Source: Kalaharituber pfeilii (lineage: Eukaryota > Ascomycota > Pezizomycetes > Pezizales > Pezizaceae). From it: a stretch of DNA of 64,000 nt. The notes under the pieces were generated by a model. That model had not been told where the DNA came from and ran no database searches. It saw only the letters and a list, made by a program, of their open reading frames with translations. Where the stretch lies: assembly GCA_015179045.1 (NCBI GenBank), contig WHUZ01000076.1, forward strand, positions 248,001 through 312,000, read 5' to 3'. Made by a program: the position numbers and the translations under genes. Of this stretch, positions 32,870 through 44,198 are shown one piece after another; the first letter of the stretch is position 1; each line of letters opens with the position of its first letter.

Positions 32870-34616
32870 ATGCGCCACAGCAGGTTGAAGCCCTTTGCGA
32901 TTTTCGGTTTGCGTGTTGCGGCAGCCAGTTGCATGTTCATGATCGGTGGTGGTTCTGGCCCACTTGCAAAATCCATCATTCCCGTAATTTCCGCCCAGCG
33001 ACATCCACCTATCCCACCCGAGCTGATAATAGAAACACTTCCTGGGGCCATACTTGTAACTTTCTTGCTTCCCTTTCTGCCATCATCGTATTAGCACTCT
33101 GCCCCCAACTTGTGAGGCTGACTTAATGGGTTAATGTGGCCATAGGGCTGTATTGGAGCTTTCTGGTCCGTTGTCTTCCTCTGTCTTATGCCTGCCATGC
33201 TCGAATTCCATACAATTCACAACCCCCACCTCATGAAGTGCAATATCACCTTTCTCTTCATCTGGGGGCTTGTGGACCTGACGCTCGCCATGGGGTTTGC
33301 AGTAGTGGTGGTACTTCAGGCAATGTATCTCCCTAGGCCACTCGGACAATGTCAGAGTCTCGAGCAGTTGAAACCAGATGGTGGGAAAGGAAAGAGCTAT
33401 TTGGATTTTCTAGGGCAACTGGAGTTCGGATGGTTCGATCAGAATCGCAAGCAGTTAGGTACGAAGGGCATGTGTAGCCACCTTGTGTTGATATGGAAAT
33501 TGGAGGTTGCGATGGCGTAAGTCAATCTTGGTGGTTTGCTACTTTGTAGCTGTTGTGGAGGAAGAGAATAGGGATGGTTGATAACGTTAGCTGATACAGT
33601 GTTATTTCCGGGATCTCTTGTCTCATTGCCTTACAATTAATCCTTAAGGCACTGAAGATGCCTTTGATCTCTTTTCTACGCTACTGGACCCGCGCCTCAC
33701 AGCGCCGCGTTACAAGGCGTGCACTACAAGCCGAGAAGGCTCAGATGGAGCTTGAGAAGAAAGGACAAGCACAAGCAGCCGCAGATATTGAGCTTGGACT
33801 ACAAAAGCACAGTGAAGGAACAGTCAAGATATCGAGTGCAGAAGTGTATTTGTCAAGGATGCTAGGAAGGTATGGGGTTTCAACTGCCCTGGTGGGAGCA
33901 TGTCATCATGCAGATTTTAGGAGCTTGATGAGGGTCTCCAGAGCTGTGCGGGCAGCAGCACTTGGGGCGATGGGAGCAGAGATGGTGAGGAAGCTGACCT
34001 GTAGTTCGGGGAGCAAGGGGCAGTGTTGGAGCTGTGGAGAGCAAATTTGTACGGTAGGTGGTCTGTTGGACGTGATGCTTCTAAGGTGCACAGCTTTATG
34101 ACACCACTAGAAGAACCCATATGGCGAGAGGTTTTGTGCTGACATTTCCTGCTAAAGGACTGCACTGACTCTCAGATCCTCCACCGTGACATTGAAGTCG
34201 CCTTCCACGTCAAGTGCCAGCCCCACTGCTCAAGCTGCTACCGCCGCAAGCTTTGTTGCAACCGGCCCAAGCGGCTGAACAGCAATGTTGACAACAACTG
34301 GTGGTGGGTGTCTACACCCAACCTGTGCTCCTGCGATAAGCAGAGATTCGGACTAGGAGGAACTTATGAAGTGAGCCTATGTATGCTATGTAAGCTGGAG
34401 AATGATCAGATGGCATTACGTGAGCGGCGGCAGGCAAGGGGGCTGGCCATGGATGATGATCCTGACGGGGCAGCAACAATGTTTGAGAGCAGTGTCTGGA
34501 GATGTTTGGAGTGTGGGACATGTATGATGAAGAAGGATGTGGAAAGTGTGTGGTGGATATGTTTGCGTTGCGACAGGGATTGTGGGGCAGAGTTTCATGA
34601 GCAGTGCTGCAAGTAG
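32870..34616 (+). CDS. Family X copy 2, 489 aa
   Basis: Exons 32870-33055, 33146-33516, 33600-34053 and 34158-34616, with the same GTAACT, GTAAGT and GTAGGT donors and phases as copy 1. The start MRHSRLKPFAIFG is the first ATG in frame; upstream AGCTAGCAGAGTCGAA resembles the other copies' 5' flanks. Membrane segments, the coiled coil and the Cys-rich C-terminus are conserved. In exon 4 the Cys of the SKNLCR segment is His (ILHRD), still a possible zinc ligand. The C-terminal module reads CLECGTCMMKKD ... WWICLRCDRDC ... FHEQCC. No stop or frameshift interrupts it. Function unknown. Confidence 0.82.
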
Positions 34617-35024
34617 AGAAGTATTTGTGCATATTCAGAAATGTGATGGCGCGCTGCACCTAATTCCACTTCTCTACGCACTGGGTCCTCTGCTGGGAGG
34701 TTGCGGGGCAAAGGAGGAAGTGAAGGCATTATCAGGTAGTTGAATGGAGAAGATTACTGAGCATGAGCGAAAGTTGTTTGATTGTATAGCAAGTGCAGAA
34801 ACCAATATTAGAAAGAGACAACTGTAGAAAGGTTGAAGAGGTAATGGAAAACGAGTATGACAGATGAATAGACAGTGAATAGGAAGGAGGAAAGATGAAG
34901 ACGAATATAAAAGATGAAGATGAAGAAGGTAGAAAAAATGCCCTTCTTATACCCGTTGGTGCAGCATCACCATTTCTAAGCACTCCGATGCCCCTGGACT
35001 TACCTTCATCGTGTGTATGTAACC

Positions 35025-35069
35025 GCCCTGCCATGGCGAACGGCTGCACGTGATCTAAAAAGAAAGAAA
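35025..35069 (+). mobile_element. A-type micro-retroposon, short body
   Basis: The body GCCCTGCCATGGCGAACGGC lacks part of the 3' half, then CACGTGATCT and an A-rich tail. TSD GTGTGTATGTAACC (35011-35024) against GTGTGTCTGTAACC (35070-35083). Confidence 0.82.
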
Positions 35070-35212
35070 GTGTGTCTGTAACCCAGCATTGCCTATATCG
35101 CCATGTGACCCTCGTGACCTGCGGCGCCTGAGCCCAGCGTCAGCGCGGTATAAGTAGCTTAGGCGTGCCGCCTACCACAACGTCCATTTTCCCAAACATC
35201 TAAATACACATG

Positions 35213-35815
35213 TTCGGGGCCAGTCATCTTAGCGGGCCACTCATGACTGGCCCGTCCTGATTCCGAATATATACCGTGCATACTTGAGTGGAAAATTTGC
35301 ATTTATTGCCGCCGTACAGACGTAGCCGCTCCTGTTTTCTTTCTTGGCCAATATACTGATTAAGTATATAAGGCCCTAATTAGGTACAGGATATCTCGAG
35401 ATATTCACTATGACTGCATTCCCTACACTCCTCCACGACGCCTCCTCTCATTACTTTCCCTCCCTAACCTTACTCAAGATGCCTCCTCAACCTGTGGAAG
35501 ATCCTTCTGATGAGGCGCATCAAGAGGAAAATGATGATGTTCATAGTATTATCCATGTCAGTTGACCTGCCATTGGGAACAGCGGTAAGAGATGGTACGC
35601 GATATTTTTTTTTAGCGGCAACATCTCCACTCATGTATGTAGTTATGCATCTTGGCTCGTTTTTGGTCTTTTATCCTTGTTAATTGATTAGTGGCCAGCT
35701 TTAGTGATGAGTAGCCCAGCTACCGACTGGGTTGGGCCACTCATGGGTAGAACGGGCCACTCATGACTAGCCCAGGCCAGTCATGAGTGGTCCGGATAAG
35801 ATGGCTGGCCCCGAA
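35213..35815. mobile_element. TIR element of about 603 bp, possibly hAT-like
   Basis: Inverted ends of about 40 bp begin TTCGGGGCCAG and contain CCACTCATGACTGGCC on both sides. Flanks TACACATG and CATATATG agree except at C/T or C-like positions, suggesting a mutated 8-bp TSD; the paralogous site near 30455 lacks the element. No transposase. The left edge of the tandem duplication falls inside it. Confidence 0.7.
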
Positions 35816-35979
35816 CATATATGCTGATTACTGAAGAGGCCGAAATGAGATATTTACAGGGTCAAGGGAGGTAGTTACAGAATGACGAATATGGAGGAAT
35901 GCCAAACGAGGGAGAGCGGAGGCACGGAACTGATTGGAACTAAGGTACAAGCTACTACAGAGCTTAGGATAATTGACAT

Positions 35980-36042
35980 TTTTTTTTTTTTTTTTAAATC
36001 ACATAACCCCGCCTGCAGCTGTTCGCCATGGCGGGGCGGGAA
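35980..36042 (-). mobile_element. A-type micro-retroposon (shared by both duplication copies)
   Basis: Poly(T) and antisense A body with GGGGCGGG at the 5' end. TSD AATTGACAT (35971-35979) against AATTGGCAT (36043-36051). The same insertion is present at about 44649-44709, so it predates the duplication. Confidence 0.88.
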
Positions 36043-36144
36043 AATTGGCATGTACGCTAGGATAATGCTGAAGAATTGGCTGAGGTGATGGAGATTCAAG
36101 ATTGGCAGAGGGGATGGAATGGAATATATATCAGTAGTGCAGAG

Positions 36145-36328
36145 AACAGGCAGTAAGTGATTAGGGACCCACCGATGGGCAAAGAGGATGACCCAGCCCT
36201 CTGGTGGAGTTGACGAGATGGGTGGAGAGATGAGGGTGTGGAAGGTTCTAATTTTCATTGATATTTCTTTTGTATTTATTCTTGTCATAGCCCTTTGGGC
36301 GGTATGCGAGTAATGATATTTTGAAACA
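36145..36328 (+). mobile_element. LINE-B 3' end, longer class (paralogue of 30717-30895)
   Basis: Same 5' truncation point and TSD region as at 30.72 kb (GAACAGGCAGTAA / GAACGGGAAGTAA), with tail CATAGCCCTTTGGGCGG. A third copy is at about 44833-45003. Confidence 0.78.
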
Positions 36329-36676
36329 ATAAACGAACGGGAAGTAACCACAAAACACATATGGCAAGGCTGAGGAGACGAAATGTCTCTGTCCAGCCAC
36401 TTTTTCTGACTGGATGTAGGTAGGGGTAAGCGACGCTAGCTATATATGTATTTAAAGCCAATCTAGTATTATGTACAATCTCCATGCAAGGGTAGTTGAA
36501 ACCGTTGGAAAAAAAAAGGTTGATCGATACGTTTCATGCTGCCGCACCTCTACCCACTAGTATTGCCTCCTACTGCCTCACCTCACATCTCCTCGCCTCG
36601 CCTCATATCATCTCACCCGCATTGCCTCGCGTCACATCGGCTCGCCTCACGCTCACGTATTTTAAAATTGACGACA
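36329..36676. other. Spacer before the 49-codon ORF
   Basis: A simple CCTCGCCTCAC-like stretch (36575-36660) precedes the ORF. Nothing else recognised. Confidence 0.4.
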
Positions 36677-36959
36677 ATGTCCGCATCACTCCTACGTGCC
36701 CGTGAAATCATTGCTGCTGTGGTGGCTGCATATTTGAAAAGGCCAGAGAAGGGAGAAAGCTATGGGCTAAACCGAGTGCTGCGAGACCTCAACTACAAGC
36801 TTATGCATTTTCTCAAGGGTTCTTAATTTTGATAGCAAGTGGCCCTATATTCAAGAACATGATGATATTGCTGAAAATCACACTCGAGATATTATCATTC
36901 CACACTCATGGCTGAGAATGGCTGAAGCACCAGAAAGTGTATGGAGGAAAGTGACTTGA
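36677..36959 (+). CDS. Conserved short ORF (49 aa) with a following ORF, unknown
   Basis: ATG 36677 to stop 36826 gives 49 aa with a helical, Ala/Arg-rich start (SLLRAREIIAAVVAAYLK) and SYGLNRVLRDLNYKLMHFLK. The copy at 45356-45505 encodes the same protein. Immediately after, in another frame, 36828-36959 reads FDSKWPYIQEHDDIAE and SWLRMAEAPESVWRKVT-stop; in the 45.5-kb copy this second part is shifted. The two may be exons or fragments of one decayed gene. No family recognised. Confidence 0.4.
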
Positions 36960-37307
36960 CGGAGGAGAGTGACTGAAACGCCGGAATATCAAGAAATGGA
37001 ACGCGATGACAGTGCAGGCAACACACTCAGGATGTTATTGTTCTGCACTTATGCAGGATAGTTAAGGAGGATGCCGAAGTAGATACCGTATGATAGATAA
37101 ATGTTGGCATGGATCTGAGCATGGGTTGTACGTACTACTAGATTGCGGTCGCTTTAAATACATATATAGCTAGTGTCGCTTACCCCTACCTGCATCCAGT
37201 CAGAAAAAGTGACTGGATAGAGACATTTCGCTGAGGCTTGTGGGAGAAGATATCAGGTATGATAATGGAAAGTCCCTGAAGGGGGAGGGAGAGGAACGGC
37301 ATACTTT

Positions 37308-37410
37308 CTTTTTTTTTTTTTACTTCTACATTAGATAACTCCGCTTGCAGCTACTTGCCATCGCAGGGACCCTGGACCGAAGTCCTCATGGCCCGGAGAC
37401 AGGCACCTGT
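37308..37410 (-). mobile_element. LINE-A tail, longer class, diverged (shared by both copies)
   Basis: A T-rich tract, then TTAGATAACTCCGC ... GCCATCGCAGGGACCC ... CCCGGAGACAGGC. The paralogue is at about 46050-46150. No clear TSD. Confidence 0.65.
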
Positions 37411-37783
37411 GTGCAACTACCTACAAAAGTATCCCCTATATAGTCAATAAACAGAAGAAGCGTATAACTTACAGAAGATGCGGAGGAAGCACACAACAAA
37501 GCTCAAACAAAAAAACTCGAGCAATTGTGTCCATTTCCTCCACGTCCCTCCCCTTCCTCTTTCTATCCACCTTTGTTGTTGCGTCCCAGTCATACAGGCA
37601 CGAGCGGTACCACTTGCCCGATAACCTTACCTTCGCTGGTTCACCAACCATCTTACCGCAACAATCTTTCTCATCCATGGATTCACCTTTTCCATCCAAC
37701 TGAAACAGTCCTCAGCTCGTTCTAACATGGTTTGGGGACCATATTTTCGATCTATGATGTAGAGATTTCACAAAACATAGTTC

Positions 37784-38161
37784 TTGGCATGCAGAAATTC
37801 TAGCGGATTTAGAAATCTCTTTCTTAACAGAAGGTATGCAGACCTCAAACCGGAGAAACCGCTTTGTCCGCCGTATTTCACTTCATATGGAGACTATCTC
37901 AATGGGCCCTCACAAAGTATTTCCTTTAGGAAGAAACGTCGTCAATTCCTAGGTGCGTTGGCAGACAAAGGGATCTTAGAACAGGTGAGAGCCCGAGTTT
38001 TTAGATCATGGAGTACCATGGGACCCTTGATGAGGCTTTGGATCGTATTTTTGGAAGAAATTTATGTGGGTAGTCTGCAGTCTGAAGTGCTGAAAGAAAG
38101 ATTCATATTCAAGACAAGTATTCAAAGGACTGCGATTGTGATAAGCATATTCCGATCATAG
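37784..38161 (+). pseudogene. ORF fragment of unknown origin
   Basis: An open frame of about 125 codons without a clear ATG start. In the paralogous block (46676-47056) the frame is broken, so constraint is unlikely. No domain recognised. 37420-37780 holds no other recognised gene. Confidence 0.25.
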
Positions 38162-38214
38162 TCCCGTGCCAAGGCTGACTCTGAATCCCATGCAAAAAGT
38201 CTTGATACGTTGTA

Positions 38215-39581
38215 CTCGGGGGTAGGGGAAAATATTTGTCAGAACAATTGTATGGGTTTTACACAGTAAAATACGACACACGTAAATTTTATTAGGTGCA
38301 TAAAATTCAATAAGGTGTCGCATTACCACCGGCCGCAATAACAGCTCGAAGCCTGTCCGGCATACTTCTAACTAATGACAGGAGATGCTCTTTGGTTATT
38401 TTTTCCCACTCTTCTTGGAGTTTTTCTTCAGTAAAGTTAAATCCTTAATGCGCCCATACTTTAAACTCAATTCCACTTCCATGTCACCCCAAAGCAGTTC
38501 AATAGGATTTAAATCTGGGGATTGCACTATCCACTCTAAAGATTGCATCTCATTTTTTAATCGGCATGCTTTTGAATGACCATTATGACCCGGTACACCA
38601 TCTTCCATTACTACAGTCCATCTATAGAACTCACAGGCTTTATGCCAAAACGGTATAAGCAAAGGATCTAGGATATTAGTAGTATATTTCGCTGAATCCA
38701 TTTTTGCACCAGATGGTACAAAATAAAGATCCAATTTTAACTCTTCACAAAAGGCACCCCATACCATAACTGATTGCCGACCGGATTCCCATATCTCATC
38801 AACGCAGTCAGGATGAAATTCTTCACTTGCATGATGAATTACCAATGGTCGATGTCCGAAACCCACGGTGTTATATGTAGATTTATCTGTCCAAATAACA
38901 CGTAACCAATCCTCCTCCGTAAAATGTAGACGTTTCTAACACCTTGCAACTCGTTTCGGTTTGTTATCATCTCGGATGCCCCATTTTTTTCGAGGGTATC
39001 TTTTGTAATATTCATCGCTTCTTGGACTGCACGTGCTAAGCACTCATATCCTACGGCTTCTTTAATTTCTTCCCAGGATAACCGCCGTGTATAGCGATCT
39101 CGTGTAACGAACTCCTTCAACCGCTGCTTCTCTTCTTCGGTAAAAAGAATGGGACGGCTAGTTCTTTTTCTATTACTTGGAGTACCAAGTATTTTCGCTC
39201 GTCTATAAATCGCTTCACATGATCGATAGTCTACATTGACAAGAGCTGCTATATCTTTCCACTTCATTTGTGCATCATCACGTAAAGTAATGATTCGGAG
39301 GCGCTCATCTCGAGTAGTTTCTCGGTTGCGAATTTTATAATTGAAATCTTTGCGTATGCCTTTGATTTTCATTTTGCTCTTATGCAGGCTTCAGCGGGGA
39401 TTTGCTGTGACTGGACAGTAGACTTATGCGAGTGGGTTGGAAACAAAAGAAGCATGTAACTATGCGAAGCGTGTAGGCAATACTTTCTACATAACAAGCA
39501 GCTGGATCCAATCCTAGCAACTACCCCTGTCATATTGTATGCAACTTTTCTCGCTTTCTGAAGACTTACCCCTGCCCCGAG
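38215..39581 (-). mobile_element. Tc1/mariner element, 1,367 bp, frameshifted transposase
   Basis: Inverted ends CTCGGGGGTAGGGG and CTCGGGGCAGGGG (reversed) are flanked by TA at 38213-38214 and 39582-39583. The transposase starts at ATG 39372 with an HTH region (MKWKDIAALVNVDYRSCEAI) and a Tc1-like second HTH. After a shift near 38880 it continues with the first catalytic Asp in WTDKSTYN, the second in VVMEDGVPGHN and Glu in SPDLNPIELLW, 34 residues further on. Only duplication copy 1 has it. Its immediate flanks (about 55 and 30 bp) are also absent from copy 2, so no exact empty site is seen. Confidence 0.9.
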
Positions 39582-39960
39582 TACTAGCCTCGTCCCGACG
39601 TTGTACTACGTATAAGGCGGTTGCGAGACATACAGCGGAGCGGACTCTCCTTTCACTACTTTCCATTTTTATTGCTCGATAAATTTTAAAAACATCCAAA
39701 TAGCATAAGAAATCTGGAAAAATAATGGACCGCTTGAAATTACTAATCCAGGATTCTAAATCTTTTCTCAGAATTCCAGTAGCATTTGTTGGGTAAGCTG
39801 TTGTGTTTCTTGCTGGTGGTCCGCTCTGCTGCATGTCTCGCGACTTGCATAATGCAGGATATATGTATTTACCTTTCCCGATACTGCCTAATATTAACCA
39901 AGACTTTTCGCTACTCACGTAATTTAGGTAAGTTGGTTGCCGTGATGTGTGGCAGCAATA

Positions 39961-40019
39961 TTTTTTTTCATTTTTTTTTTTCATATCATTACTCGCGTGC
40001 CGCCTGATAGGCTATGGCG
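39961..40019 (-). mobile_element. B-type micro-retroposon (shared by both copies)
   Basis: T-rich tract and antisense B body with inner stem GCCT/AGGC; short TSD AGCAATA at 39954-39960 and 40020-40026. The paralogue begins at 47408 and is split by the 47468-48815 transposon. Confidence 0.82.
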
Positions 40020-40257
40020 AGCAATAGTGGCTTGCATGAGGTGCTTTGTGTAACCTGTGTGGAACCAGTGAAGATTATAAAAATGTCGAGTATGGCATCA
40101 AACAAGGATGCGGGGTAGGTGTCATCATCTCAAGTTGCGTTGACTCGCGATCCAGTATACGATTGACTGCCCCTCCATCATCCAAAGCCGTTCTCCTCCC
40201 TTTGACTAACAAACAATTACCTTGCTTGGAAAAGTCGAATTCGATCGAAAACTGAAG

Positions 40258-41964
40258 ATGTGGAGTTGGATAGCATATACGCTTTTGTATTTAATGCGCT
40301 TCATATCACTCAGTTTCATGTTCAACGTTGGAGGCAATTCTGCCTTATATGCGAAATCCATCATCGGCCATTCCGCCCTGCGAGATCCGCCTCACCCACC
40401 CCAGCTCGTGATAGCAACAGTTTTCGGGGCTATATTTGTAACTTTCCTGCTTCCCCTTTCTGCCATTTGTCGCATTAATGCTCTGTCCCCACTTTGCGAG
40501 GCCGATGTAATGACTTGACGTGACCACAGGGCTGCATTGGAGGTTCCTGGTGCCTTGTATTCATTTTCGTCCATCTCATACAGAGATGTAGGCCTGGCCA
40601 CACCTCCCAGCTCAGGTGTCTCTTCATCTGGGCACTCATGGACTTGATGCTCACTGCGGGCTTCGCGGTAGCGGCGGTAGCACAAGCAAAAACTCTTCCT
40701 AGGCCACTCGGCAAGTGTGTTAACCTTGAGCGGTTGAAACCAGTTGGTGGGGATGGAAAGAGCTATTTCGATTTGTTAGGGGAACTACCGCTCGGTCCGG
40801 AAGGCAGGAAGTTGGGTCCAGAGGGCATGTGTGGCGACTTTGTGTTGATGTGGAGGACAGAGATAGCAATGGCGTAAGTTAACCTTAGTGGTGTGCTGCT
40901 TTGGGCCTGTGCAGTTGATAACGTTAGCGGGTATAAAGTGTTGTTTCGGGGATCGCTTGCCTCATGGGCTCATGTTCGATCTGTAAGGCATATAGGGTGC
41001 CCTTATGCTATCTACGCTACTGGAGCCGTGCCTCACAGCGACGCACAGCAGGGCGACACGCAAGACGTGAACTCGAAGCCCAGAAGGCTCAGATGGAGCT
41101 TGAGAAGAAAGGACAAGCACAAGCAGCTGCAGCTGCAGCTGCTGATGTTGAGTTTGGACTACAAAAGCACGGTACAGGAACAGTCAAGATATCAAGCGCT
41201 GAAGTGTATTTGTCAAGGATGCTAGGAAGTTATGGAATTTCTACGGCCCTGGTGGGAGCATGTCATCATGCAGATTTTAGGAGCTTGATGAGGGTCTCCA
41301 AGACTGTGAGGGCAGCAGCACTAGGGGCAATGGGAGCAGAGATGGTGCAGAAGTTGACCTGTAGTTCGGAGAGTAAGGGGCAGTGTTGGAGCTGTGGAGA
41401 GCAAATTTGTACGGTAGGTAGTCTGTTGGACTTGATGCTTCTAAGGTCACAGGTTCATGACACCTCTAGAAGAAGCCGTGCGACAATAAGCTCCTTTGCT
41501 GACATTTTCTGCTAAAGGACTGCACTGTCTCTCGGACCCTCTGCCGCGACAATGAAGTTTCCTTCCACCTCAACTGCAAACCTCACTGTTCAAGCTGCTA
41601 TCGCCGCAAGTTTTGTCGCCACCGGCCCCAGGGGCCGAACTGCAACGTTAGACAGGACAGGTGGTGGGTCTTTACACCCAGCCTGTGCTCCTGCAGCGCA
41701 CAACCTGGCGTACAGGACACATACGAAATGAGTCTGTGTATGCTATGTAAGCTGGAGAACGATGAGATGGCCTTGCTTGAGCAGCGGCAAGCGAGGGGGC
41801 TAGCCAGGGCTGCAGGTCCTCAAGAGGCAGCGAACGTAGTGGTGGGGGGTAGATGGAGGTGTTCAGAGTGTGGGACATGTATGAAGCGGCACAATGTGTG
41901 GTGGATATGCGCGCTTTGCGGCAGGGATTGCGGGACAGAGTTCCATGACAAGGGCTGCAGGTAG
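40258..41964 (+). CDS. Family X copy 3, 481 aa
   Basis: Exons 40258-40437, 40530-40873, 40939-41413 and 41518-41964; donors GTAACT, GTAAGT and GTAGGT; phases 0, 2, 0 as in the other copies. The start is MWSWIAYTLLYLMRF. The third membrane segment is CLFIWALMDLMLTAGF. After the splice the fourth segment region reads VVSGIACLMGSCSICKAYRVP, more Cys-rich than in copies 1 and 2. The Cys cluster is complete (CWSCGEQICT|DC; CKPHCSSCYRRKFC; CSECGTCM; CALCGRDC). The open frame is uninterrupted. Confidence 0.82.
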
Positions 41965-42187
41965 AGACCCGTTTTTTATGCACGTTGGGAAGTGAGGTGA
42001 GATGGTGAGTTTATTGGTCCGCACATCTATTTCTCCAAAAGATCTAAATATGTATTCCGATGACAATGCGAGGCGTACCCTGCGAGGAGGAAATTGTTAC
42101 AGAGGCAGGAATAACGATGAACGTCAAGAGATGGAGAACGGCCTGGAGGTTCAAGATTGACAAAGCGGGTGAGGCGGAACATATGTC

Positions 42188-42256
42188 TTGTTTTTTGTTT
42201 TTTTTGGGAGGGGGGGCCCCATAACCCCGCATACAGGCTACCAGCCTGTTGCAGGG
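42188..42256 (-). mobile_element. A'-type micro-retroposon (shared by both copies)
   Basis: T-rich and G-rich tract, then ATAACCCCGCATACAGGCTA and CCAGCCTGTTGCAGGGG. TSD GCGGAACATATGTC against GCGGAATATATATC. The paralogue is at about 51049-51124. Inner stem AGGCT/AGCCT is intact. Confidence 0.8.
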
Positions 42257-42416
42257 GCGGAATATATATCGGTGGTGCGGAGATGGGGAAGAAACCGCTA
42301 AGCACACATTGGAAGAATGGAGGAGATGGCCAGTGTGGGATAGTGAGTTGGATTGCCGGCGAGAAGCTTACTCAGTTCTTGGCTTGGTCTTGAGGCCTAC
42401 AGTACGTTCTGACTTA

Positions 42417-42529
42417 TTTTTTTTTTTTTTTTTTTTTTTAAAAATCACATAACCCCAGAACAACCCCGCTTACAGCGCCAAGCCATGGCAGGGTCCCTGG
42501 GCAAGCCCTCGAAGCCCGGAGACAGGCTT
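42417..42529 (-). mobile_element. LINE-A tail, longer class, private to copy 1
   Basis: Poly(T), antisense tail from TCACATAACCCC to CCCGGAGACAGGC. TSD TACGTTCTGACTTA (42403-42416) against TACGTTCTGGCTTA (42530-42543). Duplication copy 2 has the single empty site TACGTTCTGGCTTA at 51270-51283. Confidence 0.95.
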
Positions 42530-42543
42530 TACGTTCTGGCTTA

Positions 42544-44131
42544 GTCATCGGCTGGTGATATATAGGTATGAGGATGGGTGGTAAGGGGGACAGTGTGCCC
42601 TTCTTTTCTCTCTCTTTTCCTGCTTGTTTTTTTTTTTCGCTATGCGAATGCCAGTGCCTTACAGCGCGAATTGATTGCTCTATTTTGCCTGCTCTATTTT
42701 GCCTTGCTACTGCTTAGCTATTGATAGCCCACCAAGTCTTAGACTCGGTCCTTTCGTACATGCAGACGTAGTATCATCGTATACTCTCGGCCTGTCCACA
42801 CTGGGAGATCATCAAGTGGTGAAGAATCCCTGGAAAGGTTAGGAGAAAGAACGAGAGAACTGCTGGAACTGCTGGAATGGGTGGATTGATAAAACGGGAT
42901 CGTTATTCGCTTACCGAGGGAAGCATGATCTGATTGATGAATTTGGTTTTTATCTCCTTTGTATGTACTTTCGTGATACGTAGCTATATGGATTAATTAT
43001 ATAAAAGGTTAAAAGAAATTTGAACTATAACAGAACGAGGGCGCGTTCAATTTTTGGCTCCACCTCCACGCGGCAGTCGTCGTGGCATAAATATCTGTAT
43101 TCAAGAAGCAAAAGAGGTGTTAGAGTAACGTGAGTAAGTACAGGATTCAATTTGATGAATAGGGATGGATGGAGATTGTCTGCGCGTTTGCTGTTTTGGG
43201 TAAATGTCACGCTCATGAATAACTTGTGTTGATGCGCTGGGCTATAAGGCTGCCCCATTATCTTCATCTTAGATTACGTTGGTATACGCTGTCGCCCCAC
43301 CTTGCGTTCCCTGTGTAGGGAGAGATCTCGAGTCCGAGTACTACTGCTACTCCCGCTGGTAGAGTAATCCAGACCTGGTTGTGCCAGCCTCAGTTGTTTC
43401 GAACTTGCTTACTCTGGCTCCTCAGGGACACCTTGGAGCAAAAGTCAACCGACCTTCGTCTGTGAGCGGGATCCAAGTGCGAGATGCTCGTTTGACCTCT
43501 ACCAGTTGTTCACAAGGCCTCTCTGCGGTGAACAAAGCAGCGCGAAGGGGATAACTATGCATCTCTGTTTCGTTGCAGGGGACTTCAAATTGAATGCGGC
43601 AGTTTAAATGCTACTAGACGGTACTCTGCCGGTGTTCTAACTCTCGCCTGGCTATGCTTTTGATCCACGCGCAGTAGGGAGCGTAAGATGGTTCTCGCTG
43701 TGAGGATTCGCGTTGAAGTCCAAGATAGTATGCAGAGCATGATGAGGTTCATCATGCCAGAAGGAGCGGAGGAGATATCGTGAAGAGGGGAAGTGAGCAG
43801 CTATAGATGTGAAAGAAGTGGAAGGGGGAGGAAGCAAGAGTAGGGGAAAACAAGAATAGGAAACATTGGAGGGGAATAAAGGAAGGTAGGAGAGTTTCTG
43901 GAGATGGAATAGGGGAGGAGAGGAGCCAGGGGGTCAGTGGCAATTGTGTGGGACAGGGAGGAGAGAGGGTCGCTAATGCACTGCGGGAAACGACAGCGAC
44001 AGTTCCAATAGGGTGATTTTTCTGGTGCCAGGAATGCTCCATGGAGCCATCGGGGATAGTTGCGCCACGGGCTAGATAATCCTACGCAAGGAATTTTCAC
44101 CCCGGGCCTGGACATTTGGGTCTAGATCCCT
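42544..44131. other. No gene recognised
   Basis: 42544-43577 is duplicated at 51284-52700. 43578-44131 is not repeated elsewhere in the window. The ORFs on the minus strand at 43650-44115 are Pro/Ser-rich shadows without domains. Confidence 0.45.
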
Positions 44132-44145
44132 GGAAACAACCTCCT

Positions 44146-44198
44146 TTTTTTTTTTTTGGTTCACATAACCCCACATACAAGCTACAAGCCTATGGCAG
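44146..44198 (-). mobile_element. A'-type micro-retroposon at the duplication breakpoint
   Basis: Poly(T), TTCACATAACCCCACAT ... AGCCTATGGCAGG. Perfect 14-bp TSD GGAAACAACCTCCT (44132-44145, 44199-44212). The inner stem is AGGCT/AGCTT, still paired through a G-U. The next base, 44213, is where homology to 35530 begins. Confidence 0.93.

Larger units (their letters stand above)
35530..43577. repeat. Tandem segmental duplication, copy 1 (about 8 kb)
   Basis: It matches 44213-52700 at high identity apart from private insertions. Insertions found only here are the Tc1 element (38215-39581) and the LINE-A tail (42417-42529). It contains family X copy 3. Confidence 0.88.
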
